A stretch of DNA of 64,000 nt from Pelagibacterium flavum (GCF_025854335.1 NZ_CP107716.1:3341001-3405000); one strand, 5' to 3'; shown: positions 8,397 through 16,722, counted from the stretch's first letter. Notes: generated by a model not told the origin, from the letters alone. Translations and numbers: made by a program.

Positions 8397-10238
8397 TCAG
8401 CTCTCGGCCGGTTGAGCTTTTTCCAGGATTTCGGCAGCCTCGGGGTTGAGGGCAGCGCCCTTGTGCCGGGGCTTGAATGAAGGCGTGGGCCGTGGGCCCT
8501 CGGCATTGCCCAGCATGAGCGCGGCGCCCTCGCGCAAACCGCCGGCAACATCGAGTTCGAACCTTGCCTTGTCGCGCTCGCGGACCTCTTCAAGAATGTC
8601 GGCCGCTTCGCCCTCGTCGACGCCCAGCGCGACCAGCGTCTCGTAGCCGAAGACAAAGGCGGATTCGAGCATTTCGCGGATCTGGTAATCGACGCCGAGA
8701 TGAACCAGATCGACGGCGTGCTCGCGGTCAAAGGCCCGGACATAGAGTTGCGCCAACGGGTATTGGGATTTGACGTGCTCGGCGATCCGCGTCGCATCGG
8801 CCGGCCTGTCGATGCAGACCAGAATGGCCGTGGCCGTGGGTGCGCCGGCAGCGTGGAGGATTTCGGGGCGAGTGCCATCGCCATAATAGACCTTGAAGCC
8901 GAATTCGGCAGCCGCGCGAATCATCTCGACGTCGTTGTCGATGATGGTGACGTCCACCCCCTTGGCCAAAAGCGGCTGACTGACGATCTGGGAAAAGCGG
9001 CCAAAGCCGATGATCAGCACCGTTCCGGCCAGGCCGTCGGCGATTTCGACGCCATCAAGGTTTGGCGCCTCACGCGGCATGATGCGGTTCATACCGATGA
9101 TGGCAATCGGCGTGAGCACCATCGAGATGATGACAGTGGTGGTCAGGATGGCGTTCATTTCCGCGTCGAGAATGCCCACGCCGAGCGCGGCGGAAAACAA
9201 GACAAAGGCAAACTCGCCGCCCTGCGCCATGAGCACCGAGCGCTCCAGCGCCTCGCCATGGCTGGAGCGCAACAGGCGGGCGATGGCGTAGATGCCGGCG
9301 AACTTGACGGCCATATAAACGATGACCGCCATGATGATGAACGGATAGTTCTGGGCGATGACGCCAAGATCGAGCGACATGCCGACGGCGATGAAGAACA
9401 GGCCGAGCAGGATGCCGCGGAACGGTTCGATATCGGCTTCGAGCTGGTGGCGGAACGTCGATTCCGAAAGGAGCACGCCAGCCAGGAAGGCGCCCATAGC
9501 CATGGACAACCCGCTCATATCCATGGCCAGCGCTGCGCCGAGCACGACGAGCAGGGCAGCGGCGGTCATCACCTCGCGGGCGTGAGCATTGGCGAGAATG
9601 CGAAACAGGGGGTTGAGCAAAAAACGCCCGACAAGCACCAGACCGACCAGCGCGCCGACGGCAATGGCGATATCGGCCAGCCTTTGGCCCATGGTCACGG
9701 TTTCGGCCTGCGGCGCGATAAAGGTGACGAGAGCCAGAAGAGGAACGATGGCGAGGTCTTCGAGCAGGAGGACGGAAACCATTTTCTGGCCGGCAGGCGT
9801 TGCGATTTCGCCGCGTTCTTCGAGCACCTGGAAGACGATGGCGGTTGACGTGAGAACAAAGCCCAGCCCGGCAATCAGAGCGATGGTTGGTGGAAGGCCC
9901 ATCATAATTCCAGCGCCGGTCATCAGCGCGGCGCATGTTCCCACCTGAAGAACGCCCAGCCCGAAAATTTCCTTGCGCAGGCTCCACAGCCGCCGGGGCT
10001 GCATTTCGAGGCCGATCACGAACAGGAACATCACGACGCCGAGTTCTGCAGTGTGAAGAATGGTCTCGGGATGGGTGACAACGGCAAAGCCGAACGGGCC
10101 GATGGCGAGACCGGCGGCCAGATAGCCCAGTACGGAGCCCAGTCCGATTCTCTTGAAAATGGGGACGGCAACGACACCTGCCGCCAGAATTCCGACGACC
10201 GGAAAAAGATCGAACCCGTGTGCCGCTTCGCCAGCCAT
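8397..10238 (-). CDS. CPA2-family monovalent cation/proton antiporter (KefB/KefC/YbaL-like)
   Basis: 613-aa inner-membrane antiporter. The first about 390 residues carry some 12 hydrophobic segments of the Na+/H+ exchanger fold, including LGYLAAGLAIGPFGF and GLGFVLTSTAIVFQVLEERGE, a conserved CPA2 sequence. A cytosolic TrkA-N (RCK) domain follows at about 405-520, with the Rossmann motif LIIGFGRFSQ, an acidic IIDND and YYGDGTRPEILHAAGA for NAD binding. The charged tail is about 90 residues. It probably exchanges K+ or Na+ for H+ under nucleotide control. I see no separate KefF/KefG partner gene. It is divergent from the GntR operon. Confidence 0.85.
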   Translation of the reverse strand: MAGEAAHGFDLFPVVGILAAGVVAVPIFKRIGLGSVLGYLAAGLAIGPFGFAVVTHPETILHTAELGVVMFLFVIGLEMQPRRLWSLRKEIFGLGVLQVGTCAALMTGAGIMMGLPPTIALIAGLGFVLTSTAIVFQVLEERGEIATPAGQKMVSVLLLEDLAIVPLLALVTFIAPQAETVTMGQRLADIAIAVGALVGLVLVGRFLLNPLFRILANAHAREVMTAAALLVVLGAALAMDMSGLSMAMGAFLAGVLLSESTFRHQLEADIEPFRGILLGLFFIAVGMSLDLGVIAQNYPFIIMAVIVYMAVKFAGIYAIARLLRSSHGEALERSVLMAQGGEFAFVLFSAALGVGILDAEMNAILTTTVIISMVLTPIAIIGMNRIMPREAPNLDGVEIADGLAGTVLIIGFGRFSQIVSQPLLAKGVDVTIIDNDVEMIRAAAEFGFKVYYGDGTRPEILHAAGAPTATAILVCIDRPADATRIAEHVKSQYPLAQLYVRAFDREHAVDLVHLGVDYQIREMLESAFVFGYETLVALGVDEGEAADILEEVRERDKARFELDVAGGLREGAALMLGNAEGPRPTPSFKPRHKGAALNPEAAEILEKAQPAES

Positions 10239-10303
10239 CCTGTCCCCCGGGAGATGAAATTGTCAGCTTACGCTACGGGAGTCCGGGACGCACGACAAGG
10301 CGG

Positions 10304-10344
10304 TTGACGGTGGTGTGCCGGTGTGTTAGTTCTATATTACACTA
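10304..10344 (+). promoter_or_regulatory. Promoter/operator of the GntR-ABC operon
   Basis: A TTGACG -35-like box (10304-10309) is followed by an AT-rich imperfect palindrome TAGTTCTATATTACACTA (10327-10344) about 14 bp before the GntR start. YtrA-type GntR proteins often repress their own operon through such a site. This assignment is inference. Confidence 0.4.
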
Positions 10345-10357
10345 TACGGAAGCACAC

Positions 10358-10714
10358 ATGACCCAGTGGCGCGACGACCAACCGATATTTCTGCAAATCC
10401 GGCAAAGGATGATCGAGATGATCCTCAACGGGGCGATCAATGAGGGTGACCCCCTGCCCTCTGTCCGACAAGTGGCGACCGACCTTTCGGTCAATCCATT
10501 GACGGTGACCAAATCCTACCAGTCCCTGGTGGATATGGGCACAGTCGAAAAGCGCCGGGGACTCGGCATGTATGTAACCGATGGTGCGCGGGCTGCGCTG
10601 CTTGCGCATGAACGGGACAAATTTCTGAAAGAGGACTGGCCGGCGATTGCGGCGCGGATTTCGGCGCTCGGGCTTTCGGCTGGTGATTTGCTCAAGGATG
10701 GAGACGAGAAATGA
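10358..10714 (+). CDS. GntR-family transcriptional regulator, YtrA subfamily
   Basis: 118-aa DNA-binding regulator. Start ATG 10358 has GGAAG 6 nt upstream. Residues 5-75 form the winged helix-turn-helix: PIFLQIRQRMIEMILNG, then LPSVRQVATDLSVNPLTVTKSYQSL and GLGMYV. The remaining 40 residues are too short for an effector domain, which is the hallmark of the YtrA subfamily; these control neighbouring ABC transporter genes. It overlaps the ABC ATPase start by 4 bp (ATGA), so it is translationally coupled to it. Likely an autorepressor of the operon. Confidence 0.88.
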   Translation: MTQWRDDQPIFLQIRQRMIEMILNGAINEGDPLPSVRQVATDLSVNPLTVTKSYQSLVDMGTVEKRRGLGMYVTDGARAALLAHERDKFLKEDWPAIAARISALGLSAGDLLKDGDEK

Positions 10715-11595
10715 CCGCTGAAAACCCAATCGTTTCGGCGCGTGGCCTGCGCAAGCAGTTCGGCAAGAACGAGATTTTGCACGGGCTCGATTTCGACATT
10801 CCGGCCGGGCGCATCTACGGGCTGGTCGGGCACAATGGTGCCGGCAAGACGACCACGCTCAATGCGCTGCTGGGCCTGACCCAGTGTGAGGGCAAGATCG
10901 AAGTCTTGGGGCTCGATCCCTTCGCCAACCGCGCCACGCTGATGAACGATGTCGCGTTCATTTCCGATGTGGCCTCCCTGCCCCGGTTTCTGCGGGTGCG
11001 CGAGCTTTTTGCGCTTTTGAGCAACATTCATCCCAACTTTTCCCAGGACAAGGCGCGCGATTTTCTTTCGGGCACCGACATCAAGCCCGAAGCCAAGATC
11101 AAGAACCTCTCCAAGGGTATGATCGCCCAGCTTCACCTGGCTGTTGTCATGGCGATCGACGCCAAGCTTCTGGTCCTGGACGAACCGACGCTCGGGCTCG
11201 ACATCACCTATCGCAAGCGGTTTTACCGGCGGCTGCTCGAAGACTACATGACCGAGGAGCGTACCCTGCTCATCACCACCCATCAGGTGGACGAGATCGA
11301 ATTCATGCTGTCCGACATCATGTTCATCCGCGATGGCGAATTGATCGTCCATATGCAGATGGAGACGGTCAACACACGCTATTGCCAGCTGGTGATTTCC
11401 GATCCGGCGCATGTGGACGCCGCCCGCGCGCTGGGACCGGTCTCCACCGAAAGCCGGTTCGGACAGACGGCGATGATCTTTGATGGCGTGGACCGCGAAA
11501 AGCTGGCAACGCTGGGTCAGATTTCCACCCCGAGCCTTTCGGACCTTTTTGTCGCGCTGATGCAGCGTGAAACACATAATGCGGGAGCTGCCTGA
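10711..11595 (+). CDS. ABC transporter ATP-binding protein (ABC-2 type exporter)
   Basis: 294-aa ATPase working with the permease encoded next. Walker A GHNGAGKTTTLNALLG (about residues 45-60), Q-loop near SDVASLPRFL, the ABC signature as a degenerate LSKGMIAQLHLAV (LSxGM in place of LSGGQ), Walker B LLVLDEPTLGLD and the H-loop LLITTHQVDE are all present. The C-terminal about 70 residues form the extra regulatory domain seen in ABC-2 exporter ATPases. It sits between the GntR gene and the permease, overlapping both by 4 bp or less. The YtrA-type layout suggests export of an antimicrobial or envelope-active compound, but the substrate is unknown. Confidence 0.88.
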   Translation: MTAENPIVSARGLRKQFGKNEILHGLDFDIPAGRIYGLVGHNGAGKTTTLNALLGLTQCEGKIEVLGLDPFANRATLMNDVAFISDVASLPRFLRVRELFALLSNIHPNFSQDKARDFLSGTDIKPEAKIKNLSKGMIAQLHLAVVMAIDAKLLVLDEPTLGLDITYRKRFYRRLLEDYMTEERTLLITTHQVDEIEFMLSDIMFIRDGELIVHMQMETVNTRYCQLVISDPAHVDAARALGPVSTESRFGQTAMIFDGVDREKLATLGQISTPSLSDLFVALMQRETHNAGAA

Positions 11596-12488
11596 TGCAG
11601 GCCTTCATTGCGCTTATCAAACGCGAGTATCTCGAACATCGCGGCGCCTTCATCTACGGCCCCACCCTGCTGCTGGCGCTTGGGTCTCTGGCAGCGCTCT
11701 ATGCTGTGTTCGGAACCGATTTCAGGGACGAATTCAGCGGAACCCTGCCGACCGTGCTACGCTTTTACGAGGCGGCCTTCGCTCTGGGGGCAGCGGGATG
11801 GCTGGTGTATCTGATCATCATGCTGTTCTTTTACTATGGCGATGCGTTTTCAGCCGACAGCCGCAACAATTCGATGTTGTTCTGGAAATCGATGCCGCAG
11901 AGCGACCTCAAGATATTCGGGTCCAAGGTGGCAGCTTCGCTGACGGTGTTTCCCGCTGCAATCCTTCTCGCCCTCGCCATCACCGGGGTCATCGCCTATC
12001 TGCCGACCGTCATCGCGAGCGATTTCCTGGGCGGTTTTGCGCCGCCAACCATCGGGGAAACGGTCAGTGCCTGGCTCAACATCATGGTTTCGGCCATCGT
12101 GCTGTTCGCCATAACGTTGCTTTGGTATCTGCCCTTCCTGGCCTGGGTGGGCCTGCTGGGCACCATCTTCAAGCGCTGGGCCATTCCGCTGGCCTTTCTC
12201 ATACCGGCAGTGATCGGCCTGTTTGAACGGGTCGTGATGCGCAACATTTTGCAGGACGGCGCCTTGTGGTCCTTCATAACCGACCGGTTCGAAGTGAAAT
12301 TCGAGGGCTTCGATTTCGAGGTGTACTTCGAGCAACACTGGCTCGCCGGCCAGAAATGGGATGGATTGGAGCTGGCCACGCTCATGCTGACGGGAGTGGA
12401 TTGGATCCAGATCGCGGGAGGGATCGCGGTCGCAGCAGTCTTTATTTATGCAGCCAGCGAGTATCGCAGACGTTACATCCTGACCTGA
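11595..12488 (+). CDS. ABC-2 type permease
   Basis: 297-aa membrane protein with about six hydrophobic segments (roughly residues 20-40, 58-80, 110-135, 155-180, 190-210, 265-285). It begins MQAFIALIKREYLEHRGAF, the usual cytoplasmic amphipathic start of ABC-2 permeases. Its ATG starts on the last base of the ATPase gene's stop codon, giving tight coupling. It pairs with the ATPase to form an exporter of unknown substrate and is the last gene of the operon: a hairpin repeat and a bidirectional terminator follow. Confidence 0.82.
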   Translation: MQAFIALIKREYLEHRGAFIYGPTLLLALGSLAALYAVFGTDFRDEFSGTLPTVLRFYEAAFALGAAGWLVYLIIMLFFYYGDAFSADSRNNSMLFWKSMPQSDLKIFGSKVAASLTVFPAAILLALAITGVIAYLPTVIASDFLGGFAPPTIGETVSAWLNIMVSAIVLFAITLLWYLPFLAWVGLLGTIFKRWAIPLAFLIPAVIGLFERVVMRNILQDGALWSFITDRFEVKFEGFDFEVYFEQHWLAGQKWDGLELATLMLTGVDWIQIAGGIAVAAVFIYAASEYRRRYILT

Positions 12489-12496
12489 CCCGTTCC

Positions 12497-12550
12497 TTGT
12501 CGTGCGGTCGAACCGGAAAAGTCTCCACCTTTTCCTGACCACACTCTAAA
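12497..12550. repeat. Dispersed hairpin repeat, type 1
   Basis: TTGTCGTGCGGTCGAACCGG, then AAAAGTCTCCACCTTTTCCTG and ACCACACTCTAAA. The arms ACCGGAAAAGT and CCTTTTCCTG pair imperfectly. Same family as the copies at 16723, 24580 (x3), 26006 and 50703. Confidence 0.6.
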
Positions 12551-12580
12551 AAGGCCGCCCTCGGGGGCGGCCTTTTTCTT
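12547..12580. terminator. Bidirectional intrinsic terminator
   Basis: AAGGCCGCCC (12551-12560), loop TCGG, GGGCGGCCTT (12565-12574), with A residues before and T residues after. It can end both the ABC operon from the left and mmsA from the right. Confidence 0.85.
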
Positions 12581-14077
12581 TTACGCCATTGTCGGCATTG
12601 AAAACTGTGCGCCTTCCTTCAGCCCGGACGGCCAACGGGCGGTGACGGTCTTGGTGCGGGTCCAGAACTTTATCGAATCCGTGCCGTGCTGGTTGAGATC
12701 GCCGAAGGCCGAGGCCTTCCAGCCGCCGAAGGAATGATAGGCGAGCGGAGTGGGGATGGGCACGTTGATGCCCACCATGCCGATATTGATGCGTGAGGCG
12801 AAATCGCGTGCGGTATCGCCATCGCGGGTGAAAATCGCAACGCCATTGCCATAGGGGTGTTTGAGCGGCAGCGACAGGGCTTCTTCGTAGGTCGGGGCGC
12901 GGACGACCGAAAGTACGGGCCCGAAAATCTCCTCGCGATAGATGTCCATCTCAGGGGTGACGCGGTCGAACAGCGTGCCGCCGACGAAATAGCCCTCTTC
13001 ATAGCCCTGCAAGGTGAAACCGCGACCATCGACAACCAGATCGGCGCCCTGCGCCTTACCGCTGTCGATGAGAGAGAGAATGCGTTCTTGCGCCGCCCTG
13101 GTGATGACCGGGCCGAGATCTGTCGCCGCATCGGTGTAAGGACCGATCTTGAGGCTTTCGACGCGGGGGGCGAGTGCGGCGACCAGCCGGTCAGCAGTTT
13201 CCTCGCCCACCGGAACGGCAACCGAAATCGCCATGCAGCGCTCACCCGCCGAACCGTAACCGGCGCCGATCAACGCATCGGCGGCCTTTTCGATATCGGC
13301 GTCGGGCATGATGATCATGTGGTTCTTGGCGCCGCCGAACGCCTGCACGCGCTTGCCGTGGGCGGCGGCGGTTGCATAGATGTGGCGGGCGATGGGTGTC
13401 GAGCCGACAAAGCTCACCCCGGCAATGTCATCATGGGCGAGGATGGCATCGACGGCGGTCTTGTCACCATTGACGACGTTGAGAATACCGGCGGGCAGTC
13501 CCGCTTCGATCATCAACTCGGCCAGCCGCATTGGGACCGAAGGGTCGCGCTCGGAGGGCTTGAGGATGAAGGCATTGCCGGCGGCGATGGCGGGCGCGAA
13601 CATCCACATGGGGATCATGGCCGGGAAGTTGAACGGGGTGATGCCCGCGCCGATACCGAGCGGCTGGCGCATGGAATACATGTCGATCCCCGGCCCTGCC
13701 CCTTCGGTGAATTCGCCCTTTTGCAGATGAGGGATGCCGCAGACAAATTCGGCGACCTCCATGCCGCGCACGATATCGCCCTTTGAATCCTCGATGGTCT
13801 TGCCGTGCTCGGCCGAGAGCAGTTCTGCCAACTCGTCCATGTGGGTGTTGATGAGATCGACAAAGCGGAAAAACACCCGCGCCCGGCGCTGGGGATTGGT
13901 GGCCGCCCAGCCTGGTTGCGCGGCGGCGGCCGATGCGATGGCTGCGTCGAGATCGGCGGCATCGGCCAGGGCGACTTTGGCTGAGACCTCGCCGGTTGCC
14001 GGGTTGAAGATGTCGGCGAACCGGCCCGACTTGCCCTCCGCATGGACCCCATTGATGAAATGCCCGATGGTCTTCAT
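12581..14077 (-). CDS. mmsA: CoA-acylating methylmalonate-semialdehyde dehydrogenase
   Basis: 498-aa aldehyde dehydrogenase that oxidises methylmalonate semialdehyde or malonate semialdehyde to propionyl-CoA or acetyl-CoA. I use the ATG at 14077 (MKTIGHFINGVHAEGKSGR), preceded by GAGGAGC; the longer frame overlaps the LysR promoter. Catalytic Cys lies in GSAGERCMAISVAVPVG (about residue 285). GAGITPFNFPAMIPMWMF and FTRDGDTARDFASRI are typical of MmsA rather than other ALDHs. The final step of inositol catabolism needs this activity (IolA), and the iol genes lie 12 kb to the right, so this copy may serve valine and inositol breakdown. It is divergent from a LysR gene. Confidence 0.9.
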   Translation of the reverse strand: MKTIGHFINGVHAEGKSGRFADIFNPATGEVSAKVALADAADLDAAIASAAAAQPGWAATNPQRRARVFFRFVDLINTHMDELAELLSAEHGKTIEDSKGDIVRGMEVAEFVCGIPHLQKGEFTEGAGPGIDMYSMRQPLGIGAGITPFNFPAMIPMWMFAPAIAAGNAFILKPSERDPSVPMRLAELMIEAGLPAGILNVVNGDKTAVDAILAHDDIAGVSFVGSTPIARHIYATAAAHGKRVQAFGGAKNHMIIMPDADIEKAADALIGAGYGSAGERCMAISVAVPVGEETADRLVAALAPRVESLKIGPYTDAATDLGPVITRAAQERILSLIDSGKAQGADLVVDGRGFTLQGYEEGYFVGGTLFDRVTPEMDIYREEIFGPVLSVVRAPTYEEALSLPLKHPYGNGVAIFTRDGDTARDFASRINIGMVGINVPIPTPLAYHSFGGWKASAFGDLNQHGTDSIKFWTRTKTVTARWPSGLKEGAQFSMPTMA

Positions 14078-14141
14078 TGCTCGCTCCTCAAAAATGTCCC
14101 CGCAAGAATGAATGTCTATTATTGTCAGCTCAACGTGATAG

Positions 14142-14163
14142 TTTTCACATTCGATGTGCAAAA
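14142..14163. promoter_or_regulatory. Palindromic operator candidate between mmsA and lysR
   Basis: CACATTCGATGTG (14146-14158) is a perfect 5-3-5 inverted repeat flanked by TTTT on the left and, after one extra C, AAAA on the right. Its size and position in a divergent LysR promoter, about 14 bp before the LysR start, fit a LysR-type site. Confidence 0.45.
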
Positions 14164-14176
14164 ATCGTAGAGCAAA

Positions 14177-15073
14177 ATGAACTGGGACGATATTCGGGTC
14201 TTTTTGGCCATTGCGCGCGAGGGACAGATCCTGGCCGCGGCGCGGGGGCTGGGCGTCAATCACGCGACAGTGGCGCGGCGGCTAACGGCGCTCGAAGTCG
14301 CCATGGGCGCGCGGCTTTTCGTGCGGCGCACCAATGGGTGCGATCTGACCGCCGAGGGCGAAGCGCTGCTCGAGCGCGCCGAGTTGATGGAGACGGCAGC
14401 ACTCAATGCACAAACCGTGATCGGGGGCACCGATGCGGCGATCTCGGGCACCGTCAGGATCGGGGCGCCGGACGGGTTCGGGGTGGGATTTCTGGCACCG
14501 AGGCTGGGCCAGTTGCGGGCCCGGCATCCGGGCCTCACGATCGAGCTGGTTCCGGTGCCGCGCAGTTTTTCGCTGTCGCGGCGCGAGGCCGATATCGCGA
14601 TCACCGTGGCGCGACCGACCGAGGGCCGGCTGGTGTGCCGCAAGCTGGTCGACTACCGGCTGGGGCTTTACGCGTCTTCCGACTATGTCAAACAACGCGG
14701 CCTGCCAAAAACGGTGGCCGATCTGAAAGATCATAGTCTGGTTGGCTATGTGGAGGATTTGATTTTCACCCCCTCTCTCGATTATGCCCGCGACATCTGG
14801 AAAGGCTGGCGCTCCGATATCGAAGTTTCGAGTGCGCTGGGCCAGACCGAGGCGGTTCGCGGCGGTGCGGGCATCGGAATCCTGCACGATTTTCTGGCGC
14901 AGCGACATGGTGAACTGGTGCCCGTTTTGCCCCAGTTGGGGCTGGTGCGGAACTACTGGACGGTGATGCACGAGGATGTTCGGGCGATACGGCGGGTTTC
15001 GGTGGTGGCCGATTTCATCGCCGAAATCGTGTCTCTGGCACGCAAGGATTTCTCCAGGATAGAACGCCCCTGA
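14177..15073 (+). CDS. LysR-family transcriptional regulator
   Basis: 298-aa LTTR. The N-terminal helix-turn-helix covers about residues 3-62 (WDDIRVFLAIAREGQILAAARGLGVNHATVARRLTALE). The effector domain covers about 90-290 and includes GTVRIGAPDGFGVGFLAPRL. It is divergent from mmsA with a palindrome between them, so it probably controls mmsA and itself. The inducer is unknown. No strong ribosome site is seen before the ATG, but the HTH begins at residue 3, so the start is well constrained. Confidence 0.88.
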   Translation: MNWDDIRVFLAIAREGQILAAARGLGVNHATVARRLTALEVAMGARLFVRRTNGCDLTAEGEALLERAELMETAALNAQTVIGGTDAAISGTVRIGAPDGFGVGFLAPRLGQLRARHPGLTIELVPVPRSFSLSRREADIAITVARPTEGRLVCRKLVDYRLGLYASSDYVKQRGLPKTVADLKDHSLVGYVEDLIFTPSLDYARDIWKGWRSDIEVSSALGQTEAVRGGAGIGILHDFLAQRHGELVPVLPQLGLVRNYWTVMHEDVRAIRRVSVVADFIAEIVSLARKDFSRIERP

Positions 15074-15239
15074 TTCGAGACGGGGAAGTATGGAACAGCA
15101 ACAAACCTTTGAGAATCCCTCTTATTCTTAAACCCACTCAAACATTCGTGCAGAACCGGTGGAGCAAAACAGGGTTGCCAGAGTTATGAAATCAGGCCAC
15201 CATGATCATGGTCTTAACCAAGCGAAAGGAGGTGATCCA

Positions 15240-15317
15240 ATGTCTAGTGAGATCCGCGCAGGCGGGAGTGACTTTGGGTATGAGGTGATTTCGACGAGGC
15301 AGCCCTCGGCGAAGTAA
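15240..15317 (+). CDS. 25-codon small ORF with perfect 14-nt Shine-Dalgarno
   Basis: A tiny ORF, MSSEIRAGGSDFGYEV..., 25 codons, ends TAA. AAAGGAGGTGATCC (15225-15238) is complementary over 14 nt to the 16S rRNA 3' end, with GGAGG 7 nt before ATG. Upstream is a palindrome CCATGATCATGG (15200-15211). Downstream come a hairpin GTCAC...GTGAC (15364-15378) and an intrinsic terminator, so this looks like its own short transcription unit. I do not recognise the peptide. It could be a functional small protein, or the ribosome site of a regulatory RNA. The gap 15074-15239 holds nothing else I can call. Confidence 0.5.
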   Translation: MSSEIRAGGSDFGYEVISTRQPSAK

Positions 15318-15388
15318 ACCCTTCTCTCCGAACCGCTTGGTGCAAACGGTTCCAACGGTTCAAGTCACCCCGTGTGACGGTATCATGG

Positions 15389-15425
15389 AAGGACTGTTCG
15401 AGTTATCGGACAGTCCTTTTTCTTT
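15389..15425 (+). terminator. Intrinsic terminator after the small ORF
   Basis: AAGGACTGT (15389-15397) pairs with ACAGTCCTT (15410-15418), followed by a T-rich run. It ends the small-ORF transcript about 80 bp before the FMN riboswitch begins, separating the two units. Confidence 0.85.
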
Positions 15426-15503
15426 GCCCGCTTGATTGGCGCGCAAGAGGCGCCTAAGTTTTCTATCGGCGTTTCACGATGGAGCGTCTTGTTTTTGGAA
15501 TTA

Positions 15504-15645
15504 CGTTCTCAGGGCGGGGTGAAAGTCCCCACCGGCGGTAACAGTCTTTCGACTGAAGCCCGCGAGCGCCTCGCCAGGCTGGCGAGGGTCAGCAGATTCG
15601 GTGCAACTCCGAAGCCGACGGTCATAGTCCGGATGAGAGAGAACG
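15504..15645 (+). ncRNA. FMN riboswitch (RFN element)
   Basis: All conserved parts of the FMN aptamer are visible in order: TCTCAGGGCGGGGTGAAAG, then CCCCACCGGCGGTA, AGCCCGCGAGCG, a variable hairpin GCCTCGCCAGGCTGGCGAGG, GGTCAGCAGATTCGGT, AACTCCGAAGCCGACGGT, ATAGTCCGGATG and the closing AGAGAAC. It binds FMN, and the gene downstream encodes a riboflavin-importer-type protein, so high FMN should switch import off. Confidence 0.95.
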
Positions 15646-15670
15646 GGAATTGCGCCCTGTCGCGCACCGA

Positions 15671-15747
15671 CATCCCCTAAGGGATGCGGGGCGCTCGTGG
15701 TGTCGTCTCCCGTAACCCTGAGGAAACTGGTTACGGAAAGGACGACA
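15671..15747 (+). promoter_or_regulatory. Expression platform of the FMN riboswitch
   Basis: Hairpin 1: CATCCC-CTAA-GGGATG (15671-15686). Hairpin 2: TGTCGTC (15701-15707) pairs with GACGACA (15741-15747), and inside it CCGTAACC (15710-15717) pairs with GGTTACGG (15729-15736). Hairpin 2 holds the AAAGGA ribosome site (15737-15742) in its internal loop and stem and ends one base before the ATG. No T-run follows either hairpin. This points to translational rather than transcriptional control. Confidence 0.6.
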
Positions 15748-15748
15748 G

Positions 15749-16714
15749 ATGAACCAGATTTCCTCTTTGCCCCACGCACCTGTTCTGGGTGCCGTGTTCA
15801 TGGTTGGGGCCGGCATTACCTTTGCCATCACCAACATCTTGACGCCGATCATCACCTACCAGATGGGCGTGCCTTCGACCGCGGTGGTGTTCTGGCAATA
15901 TATCGTCGCCACGCTTTTCGCGCTGCCGCTGATCGTGCGGATCGGAGTTTCAAAGCTGCGCACGCGCCATCCCTATTGGCACGAGACCCGCGCACTGCTT
16001 TCGGCGCTGGGCGTGCAGTTCTTTGCTTTCGGCTTTGCGCTGGGTGTGCCGGTCTGGCAGATGGTGGCGCTGTCGATGACCGGTCCGTTCTTCATCCTGC
16101 TCGGAGCAAATCTGTTTCTGGGCGAGCGCCTGACGGTGCAGCGGCTTGGGGCAACGATTACCGGCTTTATCGGCGCGATGATGGTCTCACAGATCGGAAC
16201 CGAACAGTTCACGCTTGCCTCGCTGCTTCCCGTGCTTGCGGCGTTGTGCTGGGGGTCGGTTTCGGTGATCACCCGGTATCTGAGCCGCGACGAAGAACCT
16301 GAATCTCTGACGCTCTACATGTTGGTGCTGATTACACCCAACCACTTTTTGATCGGCCTGCTTGTCGGCATCGCAATTGCCGTGCTGCCAGCTGGCTCTT
16401 TGCCTGCAGGGCTGGCGACCGGGTTCGATTTCCAGCTTCCGCTGGGCGACGCGCTGGGGCTGATCGTGCTGTTGGGGCTGGTGACGGCCGGGGCGCAGTA
16501 TTTCCTCAGCTTTGCCTACAAGGTCGCCGACGCCAGCTATCTGCAGCCGTTCGACGATCTGAAACTGCCGCTCAACACGCTTTTGGGCTGGATCGTGCTT
16601 TCGCAGGTACCGGCGATATGGTTCTGGCCGGGCGCGCTTTTGATCCTTGGCGCGTCGAGCTTCATCTTGTGGAGCGAGCGCCGGGCGGCACCGGGCCGGC
16701 TGCAAATGGCCTAG
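15749..16714 (+). CDS. ribN: Riboflavin transporter RibN (DMT/EamA family)
   Basis: 321-aa inner-membrane protein with ten hydrophobic segments in two EamA halves (about residues 13-150 and 165-310). The FMN riboswitch directly upstream identifies it as a RibN-type riboflavin importer, a known group in Rhizobiales, rather than a general drug/metabolite exporter. The second half has GLVTAGAQYFLSFAYKVADASYLQPFDDLKLP, a stretch typical of this subgroup. Start ATG 15749 has AAAGGA about 6 nt upstream. It is monocistronic; a dispersed hairpin repeat follows the stop. Confidence 0.85.
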   Translation: MNQISSLPHAPVLGAVFMVGAGITFAITNILTPIITYQMGVPSTAVVFWQYIVATLFALPLIVRIGVSKLRTRHPYWHETRALLSALGVQFFAFGFALGVPVWQMVALSMTGPFFILLGANLFLGERLTVQRLGATITGFIGAMMVSQIGTEQFTLASLLPVLAALCWGSVSVITRYLSRDEEPESLTLYMLVLITPNHFLIGLLVGIAIAVLPAGSLPAGLATGFDFQLPLGDALGLIVLLGLVTAGAQYFLSFAYKVADASYLQPFDDLKLPLNTLLGWIVLSQVPAIWFWPGALLILGASSFILWSERRAAPGRLQMA

Positions 16715-16722
16715 ACTTTATC

